A stretch of 64,000 bases of DNA from Paenibacillus etheri (GTDB lineage Bacteria > Bacillota > Bacilli > Paenibacillales > Paenibacillaceae), in NCBI RefSeq assembly GCF_001012825.1, contig NZ_LCZJ02000023.1:193158-257157 (forward strand), given 5' to 3'. This document shows positions 52,989-62,183 of the stretch, in pieces; within the stretch, counting starts at the first letter, position 1; each line of letters starts with the position of its first letter. The position numbers and the translations under genes were made by a program. Below the pieces are notes generated by a model, which saw nothing but the letters and a program-made list of their open reading frames with translations, was not told where the DNA came from and ran no database searches.

Positions 52989-55846
52989 TAGTTATCCCTC
53001 CCGATCGTAAATATGATATTCATTGTGACACCGATAACAGCTAGATAAACACCGAGATCAAAGAACATTGCAGTGGTTAGTTCTGTTTTGCCCATAAGCG
53101 GCAATTGGAAATATCCAAACGTTTGGCTCAGGAAGGGTACGTCGAATATAAATGAGCCAACCCCGGTAAGAAAGGCAATCGAAATCCCGATCGCAATTAA
53201 CTTACGATAATTAATAGGCAGCACCTTCTCAACCATATCCATTCCAAAAGTAATAGCGAGCAGCACCAAACCTGCAGAAGCCATCAAAGCCCCAATAAAT
53301 CCGCCTCCCGGATTATTATGACCGGCAAAAAACAAAAACAACGAAAATATCAGAATGATAACGAATGCTACTTTAGCTACCGCTTGCAGTAACACATCAT
53401 CACTTCGAGAATAACGAGGCTTATTATAGGGAACAACCCTCTTCAGTTGGGCTGCTGTACCATCTCCATCCAACTGCAGCTTGATCATGGAATAAATAGC
53501 AAGTGAGGCGAGGCCTAGTACTGTTATTTCAAACATGGTATCAAAGCCGCGGAAATCAACGAGCAGAACATTGACCATATTTTTACCGCCACCCAAAGTA
53601 TAGCTATTCTCCACATAATATTTCGAGATGGATTCGAACGGACTACTGCCTAAAGCAGCAAGAGCAACCAATGTCATCGTTACGCCCATCCCGATGGAAA
53701 TAATTAGTTTAAGGAAATGCGCACTAGGTTTGAGCTTCTCTTTTTCCAGCCTAGGCAAATGCCGGAAACATAGCAGGAACAATGTAACAGATACCACTTC
53801 AACAATCATTTGCGTAAGCGCCAGATCAGGAGCTCTGAACAGAACAAAGAGCAAAGTAACCATATAACCAACCATTCCTGTTAACAAAATGGCTGTTATT
53901 CTGGAACGTACAAACGGAATAGCTAAAGCACCTAGTAGCAAAACCATTACAGCAATAACCTCAAACAAAGAAAAAGGAGTATACTCCGTCGTACCAAGCG
54001 TAATTCCATCTGAATACCAGACGACACCGCAAATCGTTACGATCAAGAAGGAAAAAATATACATTAAATAATGTCTCATGGAACCAGTCATATAAGAACC
54101 AGTCACCCATCTAGACAATTTCTCAACCAGCCGGATTACTCCGTCATAGACTTGATTTAAAGTGTAGCCACTGCCCCATTCTTTATCGACCAGACTTAAG
54201 CGGCCATAGATTCGGTATACAGTAATACCAAGAATCACAACACCAAGTGTCATCCATACTTCTGGTGTAAAGCCGTGCCAGAAATGGATATTCACAACAA
54301 AGGGTTCTGTGGTCTGCAAGATGGGGTGAATAGCATTCATTGCAGGGATAATAAGTGTATTTGATAATATATTCGGGAAAAAACCGATAAATATAGACAG
54401 CACTGCTAGCAGGCACGGGGCAAGCAGAAGTCCAAATGGGGCTTCATGCGGTTTTTTGTCCAGCTTCTCAGGCTGATATTTTCCGAAAAAGGTGTGGAAT
54501 ACCAAAATCATACTGTATGCAAAAGTAAACACGCTGGCCATCCAGGCCAAAACCGGGAAGAGCGTAAACAACGAGGGAATAGAAAATATATCCAAGTTTC
54601 GGATATTCAGGACAGCTGTAAAAAACATCTCTTTACTTAAAAATCCCGAAAATGGCGGCAAACCAGCCATGGAAAAACTGCCGATCATCGCTACCGTAAA
54701 AGTAACCGGCATAATAGAAATCAGTCCGCCCAGCTTTCGCAGGTCGCGGGTACCCGTTTCATGGTCAACTATACCGACCATCATAAACAACGAACCTTTA
54801 AAGATGGCATGGTTAATAAGATGAAAGATAGCCGCTGTTGTTGCAGCAGTATAAAAGACAGCTTCTTCCCCTATATAAAATGCCGCTGCCGATCCCATTC
54901 CCAGCAATCCCATAATCAGTCCAAGTTGACTAATCGTTGAATAGGCTAATAGAGCCTTCAGGTCCGTCTGCTTCATCGCCTGGATCGAACCATAGATCAA
55001 GGTGATCAAACCGACGCCTGACACAATCCAGAACCACTCATATTGCCCCGCAAAAACAGGGCTGAAACGGGCGACAAGATACAATCCAGCTTTAACCATC
55101 GTTGCCGAGTGCAGATAGGCGCTGACGGGTGTCGGTGCCTCCATGGCATCCGGCAGCCAGATATGAAACGGGAACTGCGCTGATTTGGTGAAGGCGCCTA
55201 ACAGAATTAGTAGCATCGCCGGAATAAATAACGCATGCCCGCTAATATCGCCAACCTCACTCCAAATTTCCCGGATACTAAAGGTGCCTGTCATCACATA
55301 CAGCATTAAAAAGCCGGCAAACATCGCTAACCCACCGAATACGGTAATCAACATAGATTTCAGAGCACCATACCGCGATTTTTGCCTCCGATGCCAAAAA
55401 GCAATTAACAGAAATGACGAAACACTTGTTAATTCCCAAAAACCGTATAACACCATTAAGTTATCCGAGAGCACAACGCCAAGCATCGCTCCCATAAACA
55501 ACATTAAATAAATATAAAAAGGTGTCAACGCTTCTTTTCGTCGGTCCAGATAAAAAATTGAATAGATAATTACAAGACTACCCATTCCAGTAATTAACAA
55601 AGCAAACAACAAACTTAATCCATCCAGGTGGAAAACCAAATCAATGCCTAGGGAAGGAATCCATGAAACGGTTTCATATCCCAACTCGCCACCCTTAATA
55701 ACGGGAATCCGGGTTAAGAAATAAACAAACAAAGCGAGCGAACCGGGGAAAACAAACCATCCTCTATGAAGGTTGGATGCCCTCTTGGTCAAAAGTGCGA
55801 TTACTAAGGCCATTAGAAACGGAACAAGTATGATTACATGCAGCAA
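52988..55846 (-). CDS. mrpA: Na+/H+ antiporter subunit MrpA fused to MrpB
   Basis: 952 residues from TTG 55846 (AAGGAGG 7 nt upstream). Residues about 1-800 are MrpA, a NuoL-like protein of some twenty helices (NLMVLYGFWELTSVSSFLLIAFW, KSAQFPFHIWLPDAMEAPTPV, HLINHAIFKGSLFM; the C-terminal MrpA part includes LFRAPDLALTQM). Residues about 815-952 are a complete MrpB/MnhB domain (NNPGGGFIGAL, DLGVYLAVIGVTMNI). No separate mrpB gene exists between mrpA and mrpC, so the operon has the fused architecture known from PhaA-type systems. The complex exports Na+ in exchange for H+ for pH and salt tolerance. Confidence 0.92.
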   Translation of the reverse strand: MLHVIILVPFLMALVIALLTKRASNLHRGWFVFPGSLALFVYFLTRIPVIKGGELGYETVSWIPSLGIDLVFHLDGLSLLFALLITGMGSLVIIYSIFYLDRRKEALTPFYIYLMLFMGAMLGVVLSDNLMVLYGFWELTSVSSFLLIAFWHRRQKSRYGALKSMLITVFGGLAMFAGFLMLYVMTGTFSIREIWSEVGDISGHALFIPAMLLILLGAFTKSAQFPFHIWLPDAMEAPTPVSAYLHSATMVKAGLYLVARFSPVFAGQYEWFWIVSGVGLITLIYGSIQAMKQTDLKALLAYSTISQLGLIMGLLGMGSAAAFYIGEEAVFYTAATTAAIFHLINHAIFKGSLFMMVGIVDHETGTRDLRKLGGLISIMPVTFTVAMIGSFSMAGLPPFSGFLSKEMFFTAVLNIRNLDIFSIPSLFTLFPVLAWMASVFTFAYSMILVFHTFFGKYQPEKLDKKPHEAPFGLLLAPCLLAVLSIFIGFFPNILSNTLIIPAMNAIHPILQTTEPFVVNIHFWHGFTPEVWMTLGVVILGITVYRIYGRLSLVDKEWGSGYTLNQVYDGVIRLVEKLSRWVTGSYMTGSMRHYLMYIFSFLIVTICGVVWYSDGITLGTTEYTPFSLFEVIAVMVLLLGALAIPFVRSRITAILLTGMVGYMVTLLFVLFRAPDLALTQMIVEVVSVTLFLLCFRHLPRLEKEKLKPSAHFLKLIISIGMGVTMTLVALAALGSSPFESISKYYVENSYTLGGGKNMVNVLLVDFRGFDTMFEITVLGLASLAIYSMIKLQLDGDGTAAQLKRVVPYNKPRYSRSDDVLLQAVAKVAFVIILIFSLFLFFAGHNNPGGGFIGALMASAGLVLLAITFGMDMVEKVLPINYRKLIAIGISIAFLTGVGSFIFDVPFLSQTFGYFQLPLMGKTELTTAMFFDLGVYLAVIGVTMNIIFTIGRDN

Positions 55847-55935
55847 AGGCAGTCCTCCTTTTCCACTTGAGCTTATCAAGTTGTGAACTTTAGTACTTAC
55901 TTTTTCACCAAAAGCCAAAGATCATATGATTGGAA

Positions 55936-55957
55936 GGGCCCTAAATAATAGGCCCTC
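55936..55957. repeat. Small inverted repeat between the stress gene and mrpA
   Basis: AGGGCC pairs with GGCCCT around CTAAATAATA, without a T run. The 130-nt gap 55847-55979 holds no gene; this hairpin may affect mRNA stability or regulation. Confidence 0.4.
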
Positions 55958-55979
55958 ATGAAGATAAGGGCACGCCCGA

Positions 55980-56618
55980 TTATAAAGAATCGGTCAATGT
56001 GCCATCACAAATATGCAAATATCTAGCCTTTCCATCTTCTTGCTCAATTCTGAATAAACCGTTCTCAAATTCTGTGTGTAATTCGTGAAAGAACTTTCCT
56101 TTAAGCGAATACTCTCCCTTGGGTTCATCACTGAGCTGATACTCATCCCCCATTTTGACCAGGTAGGCGATTACGCCTTCCTCATGGGTTTCTTCCAGCC
56201 CGGCGCGCATCCGCTGAACGGCAACAACATGCAGATCCATCATTTTCATTTTACCAATGAGTTCATTGATGAAATTGCGTTTGGTAAGCTCCTGCCATCG
56301 AGTCTGGGCAGATTGTCCAATGACGATCTGTGTAACCTCATTCTTTTCAGCTACTTCTACAATAATATCAGATGTTTTTCGGCCTTCACGTTTCCGAATG
56401 ATAAATTCTGCGCCAGCTTCATCAGCAAGACGTTTCCAAACCGTCATATACATTTCTTTGCTCTGATTATATTCATCATTGTCCGAACTATCGACATTTA
56501 ATACAAACAATGGGGCCCCTATTATTTCAGACAGTTGCACACCACGCCGGATTAAACGCTCTCCATGCGGACCATAATGAACACACACCATAATTTTTTC
56601 ATTGTGTATGACCTTCAC
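55980..56618 (-). CDS. Universal-stress-type protein preceding the mrp operon
   Basis: 212 residues. Residues about 8-135 have the Usp/KdpD-like nucleotide-binding pattern: KIMVCVHYGPHGERLIRRG at the start and TQIVIGQSAQTRWQEL (a G-x2-G...S-like loop) later. The C-terminal 75 residues (YLVKMGDEYQLSDEPKGEYS and onward) form an extra beta-rich part. Start unclear: GTG 56618 directly abuts AGGAGG; the ATG at 56591 has no site; an ATA at 56609 is at ideal distance. It heads the mrp transcript, 130 nt upstream of mrpA, and may couple ion or energy status to antiporter production (inference). Confidence 0.65.
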   Translation of the reverse strand: MKVIHNEKIMVCVHYGPHGERLIRRGVQLSEIIGAPLFVLNVDSSDNDEYNQSKEMYMTVWKRLADEAGAEFIIRKREGRKTSDIIVEVAEKNEVTQIVIGQSAQTRWQELTKRNFINELIGKMKMMDLHVVAVQRMRAGLEETHEEGVIAYLVKMGDEYQLSDEPKGEYSLKGKFFHELHTEFENGLFRIEQEDGKARYLHICDGTLTDSL

Positions 56619-56644
56619 CCTCCTGTAACATGGCCAAGAAATAC

Positions 56645-56673
56645 AAAAGGAGCCTACTGGCGATAGGCCCCTT
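56645..56673 (-). promoter_or_regulatory. Terminator-like hairpin in the leader of the stress/mrp operon
   Basis: AAGGGGCCTA pairs with TAGGCTCCTT, followed on the minus strand by TTTTG. It lies between the promoter at 56705-56733 and the first gene, so it would act as an attenuator. Confidence 0.5.
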
Positions 56674-56704
56674 GCGTAAATCTAAAACCGATAAGTTATA
56701 CTTA

Positions 56705-56733
56705 ATTATATCTATTCCTATGTTTTTTGTAAA
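56705..56733 (-). promoter_or_regulatory. Sigma-A promoter of the stress/mrp operon
   Basis: Minus strand: -35 TTTACA (56733-56728), 17-nt spacer, -10 TATAAT (56710-56705). Confidence 0.8.
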
Positions 56734-56902
56734 GTTTACTGGTTATCATGGAACATATTTCTACGTAATGCTTGTACTATGCCCTTTTCTTGAAGTTCTC
56801 ATTCAGAGACGCCCTAAATATCCCTTTACAGGAATATTCACCACATGGTATATTGTAATCACGAATACGAATGAATTCAATGAATCGAAGTGATGCTTGT
56901 TA

Positions 56903-57235
56903 ATGAATACTAACGTAATGAGTGCCTTAGCTGAGCCTAACCGTATGCAAATCGTTGAACTATTACGCGAGAATCCCCTAACCGTTGGAGAGATCGCGGA
57001 TAGTCTTCAGCTGCGGCAGCCTCAAGCGTCCAAGCATTTGCGTGTTCTCAGTGAAGCGGGCCTTATTGAAGTTCAAGCTGTTGCTAATCGGCGCATTTGC
57101 AAGCTCCGCCCTGACCCTTTTAAGGAATTAGACACTTGGTTAGAATCCTACCGCCATATGTGGGAGGAACGCTACGATCGGCTGGATGACTATTTGCTAG
57201 AGCTACAAAGCCAGGAATTAGATAAGGAAAAGTAA
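56903..57235 (+). CDS. ArsR-family regulator
   Basis: 110 residues from ATG 56903 (a TTG two codons earlier is possible). Winged helix about 5-80: ALAEPNRMQIVELLRENPLT, VGEIADSLQLRQPQASKHLR. No metal-binding cysteines (ELCV-type motif) are present, so it is of the non-metal type often paired with AHSA1 genes. The AHSA1 gene follows after 18 nt. Confidence 0.9.
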   Translation: MNTNVMSALAEPNRMQIVELLRENPLTVGEIADSLQLRQPQASKHLRVLSEAGLIEVQAVANRRICKLRPDPFKELDTWLESYRHMWEERYDRLDDYLLELQSQELDKEK

Positions 57236-57253
57236 CCGAGGAGGATCTATCCA

Positions 57254-57787
57254 ATGACAAATTCTAACCAAACCAACCAACTAGTATCCAAAGTTGAAGG
57301 CAGCACTCTAATATTAGAGCGTATTTTTAAAGCTCCACGCGAGCTAGTTTTCAAAGCTTTTTCTGAGGCTGAGCATTTGAAGCATTGGTGGGGGCCAAAA
57401 GGTTGGACGCTTCCTGTATGCCATGTCGATTTCCGTCCAGGAGGCACTTGGCATTACTGCATGAAGTGCGAGGATAAGAGTCAGGGAGATTTCTACGGTA
57501 TGGAGTCCTGGGGTAAGGCGCTTTATCGGGAAATTTCGATTCCAGAGCAAATTATTTACACGGACGGGTTCTCAGATGCAGAAGGTAATATTTCAAAAGA
57601 TCTGCCCGAGACACTAGTCCAACTAGATTTTATCGAGCTGGATGGTCAAACGAAGCTGGTTAACACCGGTAAATACGCTTCTCCAGAAGCGTTACAACAA
57701 GTGATTGATATGGGGATGCTACCGGGTATTTCACAAACCTTTGATAATCTGGACGTACATCTTGAGAATATACAGAAGAGCAACTAA
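57254..57787 (+). CDS. SRPBCC/AHSA1-family protein
   Basis: 177 residues. FKAPRELVFKAFSEAEHLKHWWGPKGW and FRPGGTWHYCM are the entry strands of the START-like (AHSA1) fold; the pair WWGP is diagnostic (sequence quoted in parts). Ligand unknown. Ribosome site GAGGAGG precedes the ATG. ArsR plus AHSA1 pairs are common in Bacillota, usually as self-regulated units. Confidence 0.88.
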   Translation: MTNSNQTNQLVSKVEGSTLILERIFKAPRELVFKAFSEAEHLKHWWGPKGWTLPVCHVDFRPGGTWHYCMKCEDKSQGDFYGMESWGKALYREISIPEQIIYTDGFSDAEGNISKDLPETLVQLDFIELDGQTKLVNTGKYASPEALQQVIDMGMLPGISQTFDNLDVHLENIQKSN

Positions 57788-57908
57788 AGAAGACATGATC
57801 GGACCGCAAGACTAAATTATGGTTATCTAACCGATATGTAAAAAAATAGGACGATGCAGAGTGCTTCATTGCTTCGTCCTATTGCTATTTTGATTCGTAG
57901 AATCACAT

Positions 57909-58427
57909 CTAATGATTGTCATGAGCTATTTTCCGGGCAAGTTCAGGATCATCGAGAAGGTCAAGCATTTGGTACATCGCATCAATCGCCTTTTCTTCAC
58001 TACCTATCCCATATCTGGAGTCCGTGCTAAGCATGAATCGATCTGGGAACTTCTTCATTACCGAAATAAACTGTTCAGGCTTAATGGCGCTAGGCTCCGA
58101 TACATCTCCAAACATAACAACCTGCTGCACCCCTTTATCCTTCCAAGTCCCCAACATACCCAGATACTTCATACCACTAGCATCATGATTATGCGCATCA
58201 ATTAGACCGTATTCTTTGTACTTGGCAGATAAATCTGTTATAGCTAGTTTGTCATCATCGGGACTCATGCAAGGATCACTTGTTGTAGTTTCTTCTGTTA
58301 CCTCCGAGGTTGAAGCGACAATTTCATTGATCGTTACAGTCTTAACTTCATCCTCTTTACTAAAGATAATCAATACACCTACTAAGATAGTCACAATACC
58401 TGCGATCCAAACCCCATACTTCTGTAT
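57909..58427 (-). pseudogene. Internally deleted amidohydrolase gene
   Basis: The frame up to 58394 reads a hydrophobic anchor (GVWIAGIVTILVGVLIIFS, starting upstream of the first GTG), a Thr/Ser/Glu linker, then LIDAHNHDASGM (the HxH metal motif of amidohydrolase_2 enzymes). It passes directly to PEQFISVMKKFPDRFMLSTD and LDDPELARKIAHDNH, which belong to the end of such a TIM-barrel. About 150 or more residues with the other metal ligands are missing, so it cannot be active. At 58427 an ATA occupies the expected start position with GGGGG 7 nt upstream, so the start codon may also be lost. Confidence 0.6.
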
Positions 58428-58538
58428 GGCTCATCCCCCGTTTTTCTAAACGTCTCACTCCTTAGATTATTTTTACATTAAAAAGATATGATAAATAGGA
58501 CGACGCAAGGATACTCTCTCCTGCTCGTCCTATTATGT

Positions 58539-59291
58539 TCATTTGGCAGGAAATAAGAACCTGATACTTTTCGGAAAATATTGCAGAAAAAACGGGTCAT
58601 TATGTATACCCTGTGGATCTGTCTCAAACTTCACACGCTGATCAGCTCCATCAATCTTCTCTTTTAAAATATCATAAGCACGTTTGCTGTTAGGCACCAT
58701 GTCCTTCTGGGCATTTGTCTTGTGGATACCTTCCTGTTCACCTACATACATATAGACTTTGCATTCCCTATCTAACTTTGAAGTCTCCATATAATGTATA
58801 AAATCTTTAAACCACACAGAGGCTGATATCAATATAAAATTATCAAAAACAAGCTCCGTCTTGTACATCGCGTATAAACTTATTAATCCACCTAGTGAAA
58901 CACCACCCAAAGCTAATTTCTTCGGCTCGTTCGAGATGCGGTATGAACTTTTCATATAGGGTACAAGATCCTGATAGACATAATTCAAATAATCATCACC
59001 CTTGCCCCCAAAGGACCAATCCTTAAAAAGAGCGGGCATTTCCCAAGGTGTATATTCATCATTCCGCAGCTGAGAATCAATTCCGATAAAAATAACCGGC
59101 TCTGTGATCCCCTCCTCCACGTCGTTCTCTATAGCTGAAATCGCCTCTTTGAACAAAAAATCTCCATCCTGTAAGAAAACCGCGGGGAAGCTTCCTTCAG
59201 GAAACAAATCATATGATTTAGGAAGATACACAGTAATTTGTCGCCCCATATGTTCGAAAGCAATAAGTTCGCCTACCATCTCTGTTGTCAT
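58539..59291 (-). CDS. Alpha/beta hydrolase, siderophore-esterase-like
   Basis: 250 residues, Fes/IroE-type esterase (putative esterase family). Nucleophile Ser132 in GGVSLGG and His230 in GIHND are visible; no signal peptide. It lies 12 nt after a second esterase gene in the Fur-controlled operon, so it probably opens an imported ferric catecholate or related siderophore to release iron. Confidence 0.8.
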   Translation of the reverse strand: MTTEMVGELIAFEHMGRQITVYLPKSYDLFPEGSFPAVFLQDGDFLFKEAISAIENDVEEGITEPVIFIGIDSQLRNDEYTPWEMPALFKDWSFGGKGDDYLNYVYQDLVPYMKSSYRISNEPKKLALGGVSLGGLISLYAMYKTELVFDNFILISASVWFKDFIHYMETSKLDRECKVYMYVGEQEGIHKTNAQKDMVPNSKRAYDILKEKIDGADQRVKFETDPQGIHNDPFFLQYFPKSIRFLFPAK

Positions 59292-59303
59292 ATTGGCCCC
59301 TCC

Positions 59304-60104
59304 TTAACGGTTCAACATACGAAACGCTCTGCTCATGATGGTCGGCACTACTGACGCGTGGTTTTCATCTGGTGCTATGTAATGCTCAACCTGTAAATCA
59401 GGCAAAGAATGCTCACTCAATTTTGAAAATAATACTTTGGCGTCATCGACCATAAAAGCCTCTTCACTGCCCACTGTGATCAATAGCTTTCGTTTATCGT
59501 ATCTTATCGCTTGACCCTTGTTATAGAACTGCTCCGCATACACCAGGATTTCATGATCATTCCACCAAATCGAAGGGCTAGAAGCCAAGTAATACTGAAA
59601 TAGCTCCGCACGAGTGAATAGCGTCCAGAGGACAAATAACCCGCTTAGAGAGTGCCCAAACAAAACTTGCTTCTGCTGATCGACATTATATTTTTCAGAG
59701 ACCAGCGGCATTAATTCTAACTCTAAAAAAGATTGGAACTTTTCAGCACCACCATGTGGTCCTATATCAGCATTTTTCAATCGATCCGGATATACATACT
59801 GCTTTGCAGGAGGCGTGAAATCAAAAAACCTTCTCTTAGAAACCTCTTCATCTGTACCATAATGTCCAATGCCAATCACGATACCTGGTGCAATCAAAGT
59901 TTTCGGAGCATTTCTTGACTGCAGTTTCACGACATCCCGGCCTAATTGAAAGTATGAATTACCATCGAGCATGTAATAGACCGGAAATCCATTTGCTGGT
60001 GCTTCTTCTCTCGGAAGAGAAACCTTTATATCATACGAGTATCCCATATACTGAGATTCTAGCTTCCATGATTCTGTATGTTCGAGCTCTACTTGTGTTG
60101 ACAT
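59304..60104 (-). CDS. Siderophore esterase, BesA/IroE-like
   Basis: 266 residues. Nucleophile Ser152 in GHSLSG, RRFFDFTPP (the R-x2-D-F-T-P block of trilactone esterases) and a C-terminal DENHASVV with the catalytic His. Cytosolic. By family it hydrolyses the trilactone of bacillibactin or enterobactin after uptake. It follows the permease genes by 19 nt. Confidence 0.85.
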   Translation of the reverse strand: MSTQVELEHTESWKLESQYMGYSYDIKVSLPREEAPANGFPVYYMLDGNSYFQLGRDVVKLQSRNAPKTLIAPGIVIGIGHYGTDEEVSKRRFFDFTPPAKQYVYPDRLKNADIGPHGGAEKFQSFLELELMPLVSEKYNVDQQKQVLFGHSLSGLFVLWTLFTRAELFQYYLASSPSIWWNDHEILVYAEQFYNKGQAIRYDKRKLLITVGSEEAFMVDDAKVLFSKLSEHSLPDLQVEHYIAPDENHASVVPTIMSRAFRMLNR

Positions 60105-60123
60105 ATGTGCTGCTCACTCTCCC

Positions 60124-61161
60124 CTACACTCTTGACTTTGCTAATAAATATAAGAAATAAGGAATACCAATAATCGAAACGACTATACCCACGGGTAACT
60201 CTGCTGGCTGAAATAATGTTTTGGCAAAATAATCCGAGATTACAAGCAAAAACATCCCAACCACTGCACTGGATAACATAATAAAGCGGTGATTAATCCC
60301 TACTAATCTTCTAGCGATGTGAGGAGCCATCAATCCTATAAAACCTATAGAACCGGATACAGATACACAGACACTTACGATCCCCACACTGCATAATAGA
60401 AAGATCAGCTTCTCTTTTTCTACGGAGATCCCCAAGCTTTTTGTGCTGGAATCCTCCAATTGAAAATAATTGAGTAAATAGCTTTTTCGATACATTACAA
60501 ATCCTAAAATAAGCACCCAAGGTGCGATCATAAGAATATAAGTCCAGTTCGCGCTGTAAATGCTTCCGACACTCCAAACCGCGGCCATTTCATAATCACT
60601 TGCATTCATTTTCAGAGAAAGATACAACGACAACGCCCCAAAACCACTGCTAATCGCGATCCCCGTCAAAATCAACCGTTGCATATCAAGTGCACCATTC
60701 CGCCAAGAGAAAATAAAGATCACCACAACTGCGGCAAGCCCTCCCACAAAACCAAAGAGCGGCATGGCTAGTATCGAGAACCAGCTTTCTTTAAAAAAAG
60801 GAACTCCCGACATCTGAAAGAAAAACATAAATGCAACGATGGCAGCTCCAGCACCTGCATTAATTCCGAGGATACCTGGGTCAGCCAGCCCGTTCCGGGT
60901 AATGCCCTGAATGACCGTTCCAGCCATCCCCAGACCTATTCCTACTAATGAGGCAATAATGATCCGTGGCAGTCGAAATTGAAAAATAACCAGATCAAAT
61001 TTAGGATTAGGATCTATTCGCAACAGCGTTTTTATCACATCTATGACAGACATATCAAACGCTCCATTTGTAAGATGAAAATACCCCGCCACAAGAGTTA
61101 GCAGGATAAAAGCTAGTAGCGTCAATATATAGCGACTAAACTGTATTTTGCCTCTATCCAC
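60124..61161 (-). CDS. Ferric-siderophore ABC permease (FecCD family)
   Basis: 345 residues with about nine or ten membrane helices. LPRIIIASLVGIGLGMAGTVIQGITRNGLADPGILGINAGA (quoted region begins near residue 50; only its pattern matters) and GFIGLMAPHIARRLVG are the FecCD signatures. Overlaps the preceding permease gene by 8 nt. Confidence 0.92.
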   Translation of the reverse strand: MDRGKIQFSRYILTLLAFILLTLVAGYFHLTNGAFDMSVIDVIKTLLRIDPNPKFDLVIFQFRLPRIIIASLVGIGLGMAGTVIQGITRNGLADPGILGINAGAGAAIVAFMFFFQMSGVPFFKESWFSILAMPLFGFVGGLAAVVVIFIFSWRNGALDMQRLILTGIAISSGFGALSLYLSLKMNASDYEMAAVWSVGSIYSANWTYILMIAPWVLILGFVMYRKSYLLNYFQLEDSSTKSLGISVEKEKLIFLLCSVGIVSVCVSVSGSIGFIGLMAPHIARRLVGINHRFIMLSSAVVGMFLLVISDYFAKTLFQPAELPVGIVVSIIGIPYFLYLLAKSRV

Positions 61162-62170
61162 GTTGCTCTCCCCCCTTAACCCGAATTAAATAAAGGAAGA
61201 ACGGGATTCCAATAAATGCTGTTACAACAGCAATTGGCGTCTCAAACGGAAAGTTAATATAACGGCTAAGGACATCGCAAAACGCTAAAAAAACAGCTCC
61301 AATCACCGCTGAGCAAGGAATGATAAAACGATAGTCGATACCTACGATGAAACGTGTAATATGAGGAATGATTAGACCCACAAAAGCTATCTTACCGACT
61401 AAAGCTACTGCTGTTCCGGTCAGACATATAACAGATATAATACTGACAATTTTCACCCATTTTGTTCGTTGACCCAAGCTAATCGCCGTTTCATCCCCTA
61501 AAGAAGCAACCATGACAGATTTAGAAATACTAACCGCCAAGAGCAGACCAACGATTATAAAAGGAATTGATAACATTAGCATATCTGGATTTACGGTATG
61601 TATTTTCGAGCTATACCAAACGCTAACATTTTGTGAGACTTGAAAAAACATCGCTACTGCTGAGGCAATACTACTTAAAAATGTACCGATTACAGTACCA
61701 ATAATGGCTAATCTGACTGGGGATAAGCCGTTTTTGACCAATGAGCCAAATCCGAAAACTAAACCCGCTCCGATAGCGGAACCCACCATGGATAATAGAA
61801 TCATATGAACATTCGATAATCCAGGATAAAACACCATTGCCAACGTAATAACAAATGCCGATCCGTCATTTACTCCCATAATCGATGGTGATGCAAGATA
61901 ATTCCGTGTAACACCTTGCATTAACGCCCCTGAAACAGCCAGGGCCGCTCCAACTAATAAAGCGGCGATTACACGCGGTAATCTAGATGTCATAATAATG
62001 TTGTGGTCCACATTATTCGCATCGAAGTGTGTAATCGCCTGCCATATTGTTACTATTCCAATATCCTTAACACCATATAAGACGGATACAACCATTGCTA
62101 ATACGATGAATAATGGAGAAGTTGATAGGATCAATATAACTTTCCAATTTTTTGTATTCATCTTATTCAT
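61154..62170 (-). CDS. Ferric-siderophore ABC permease (FecCD family)
   Basis: 338 residues, similar in plan to its neighbour: SRLPRVIAALLVGAALAVSG near residue 60, MGVNDGSAFV, and FVGLIIPHITRFIVG near the C-terminus. The two permeases form a heterodimer with the binding protein at 62184-63197. No ATPase gene is in the operon, as in feu/yfi-type loci that borrow YusV. Confidence 0.92.
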   Translation of the reverse strand: MNKMNTKNWKVILILSTSPLFIVLAMVVSVLYGVKDIGIVTIWQAITHFDANNVDHNIIMTSRLPRVIAALLVGAALAVSGALMQGVTRNYLASPSIMGVNDGSAFVITLAMVFYPGLSNVHMILLSMVGSAIGAGLVFGFGSLVKNGLSPVRLAIIGTVIGTFLSSIASAVAMFFQVSQNVSVWYSSKIHTVNPDMLMLSIPFIIVGLLLAVSISKSVMVASLGDETAISLGQRTKWVKIVSIISVICLTGTAVALVGKIAFVGLIIPHITRFIVGIDYRFIIPCSAVIGAVFLAFCDVLSRYINFPFETPIAVVTAFIGIPFFLYLIRVKGGEQRG

Positions 62171-62183
62171 CGCACCTTTGGTT

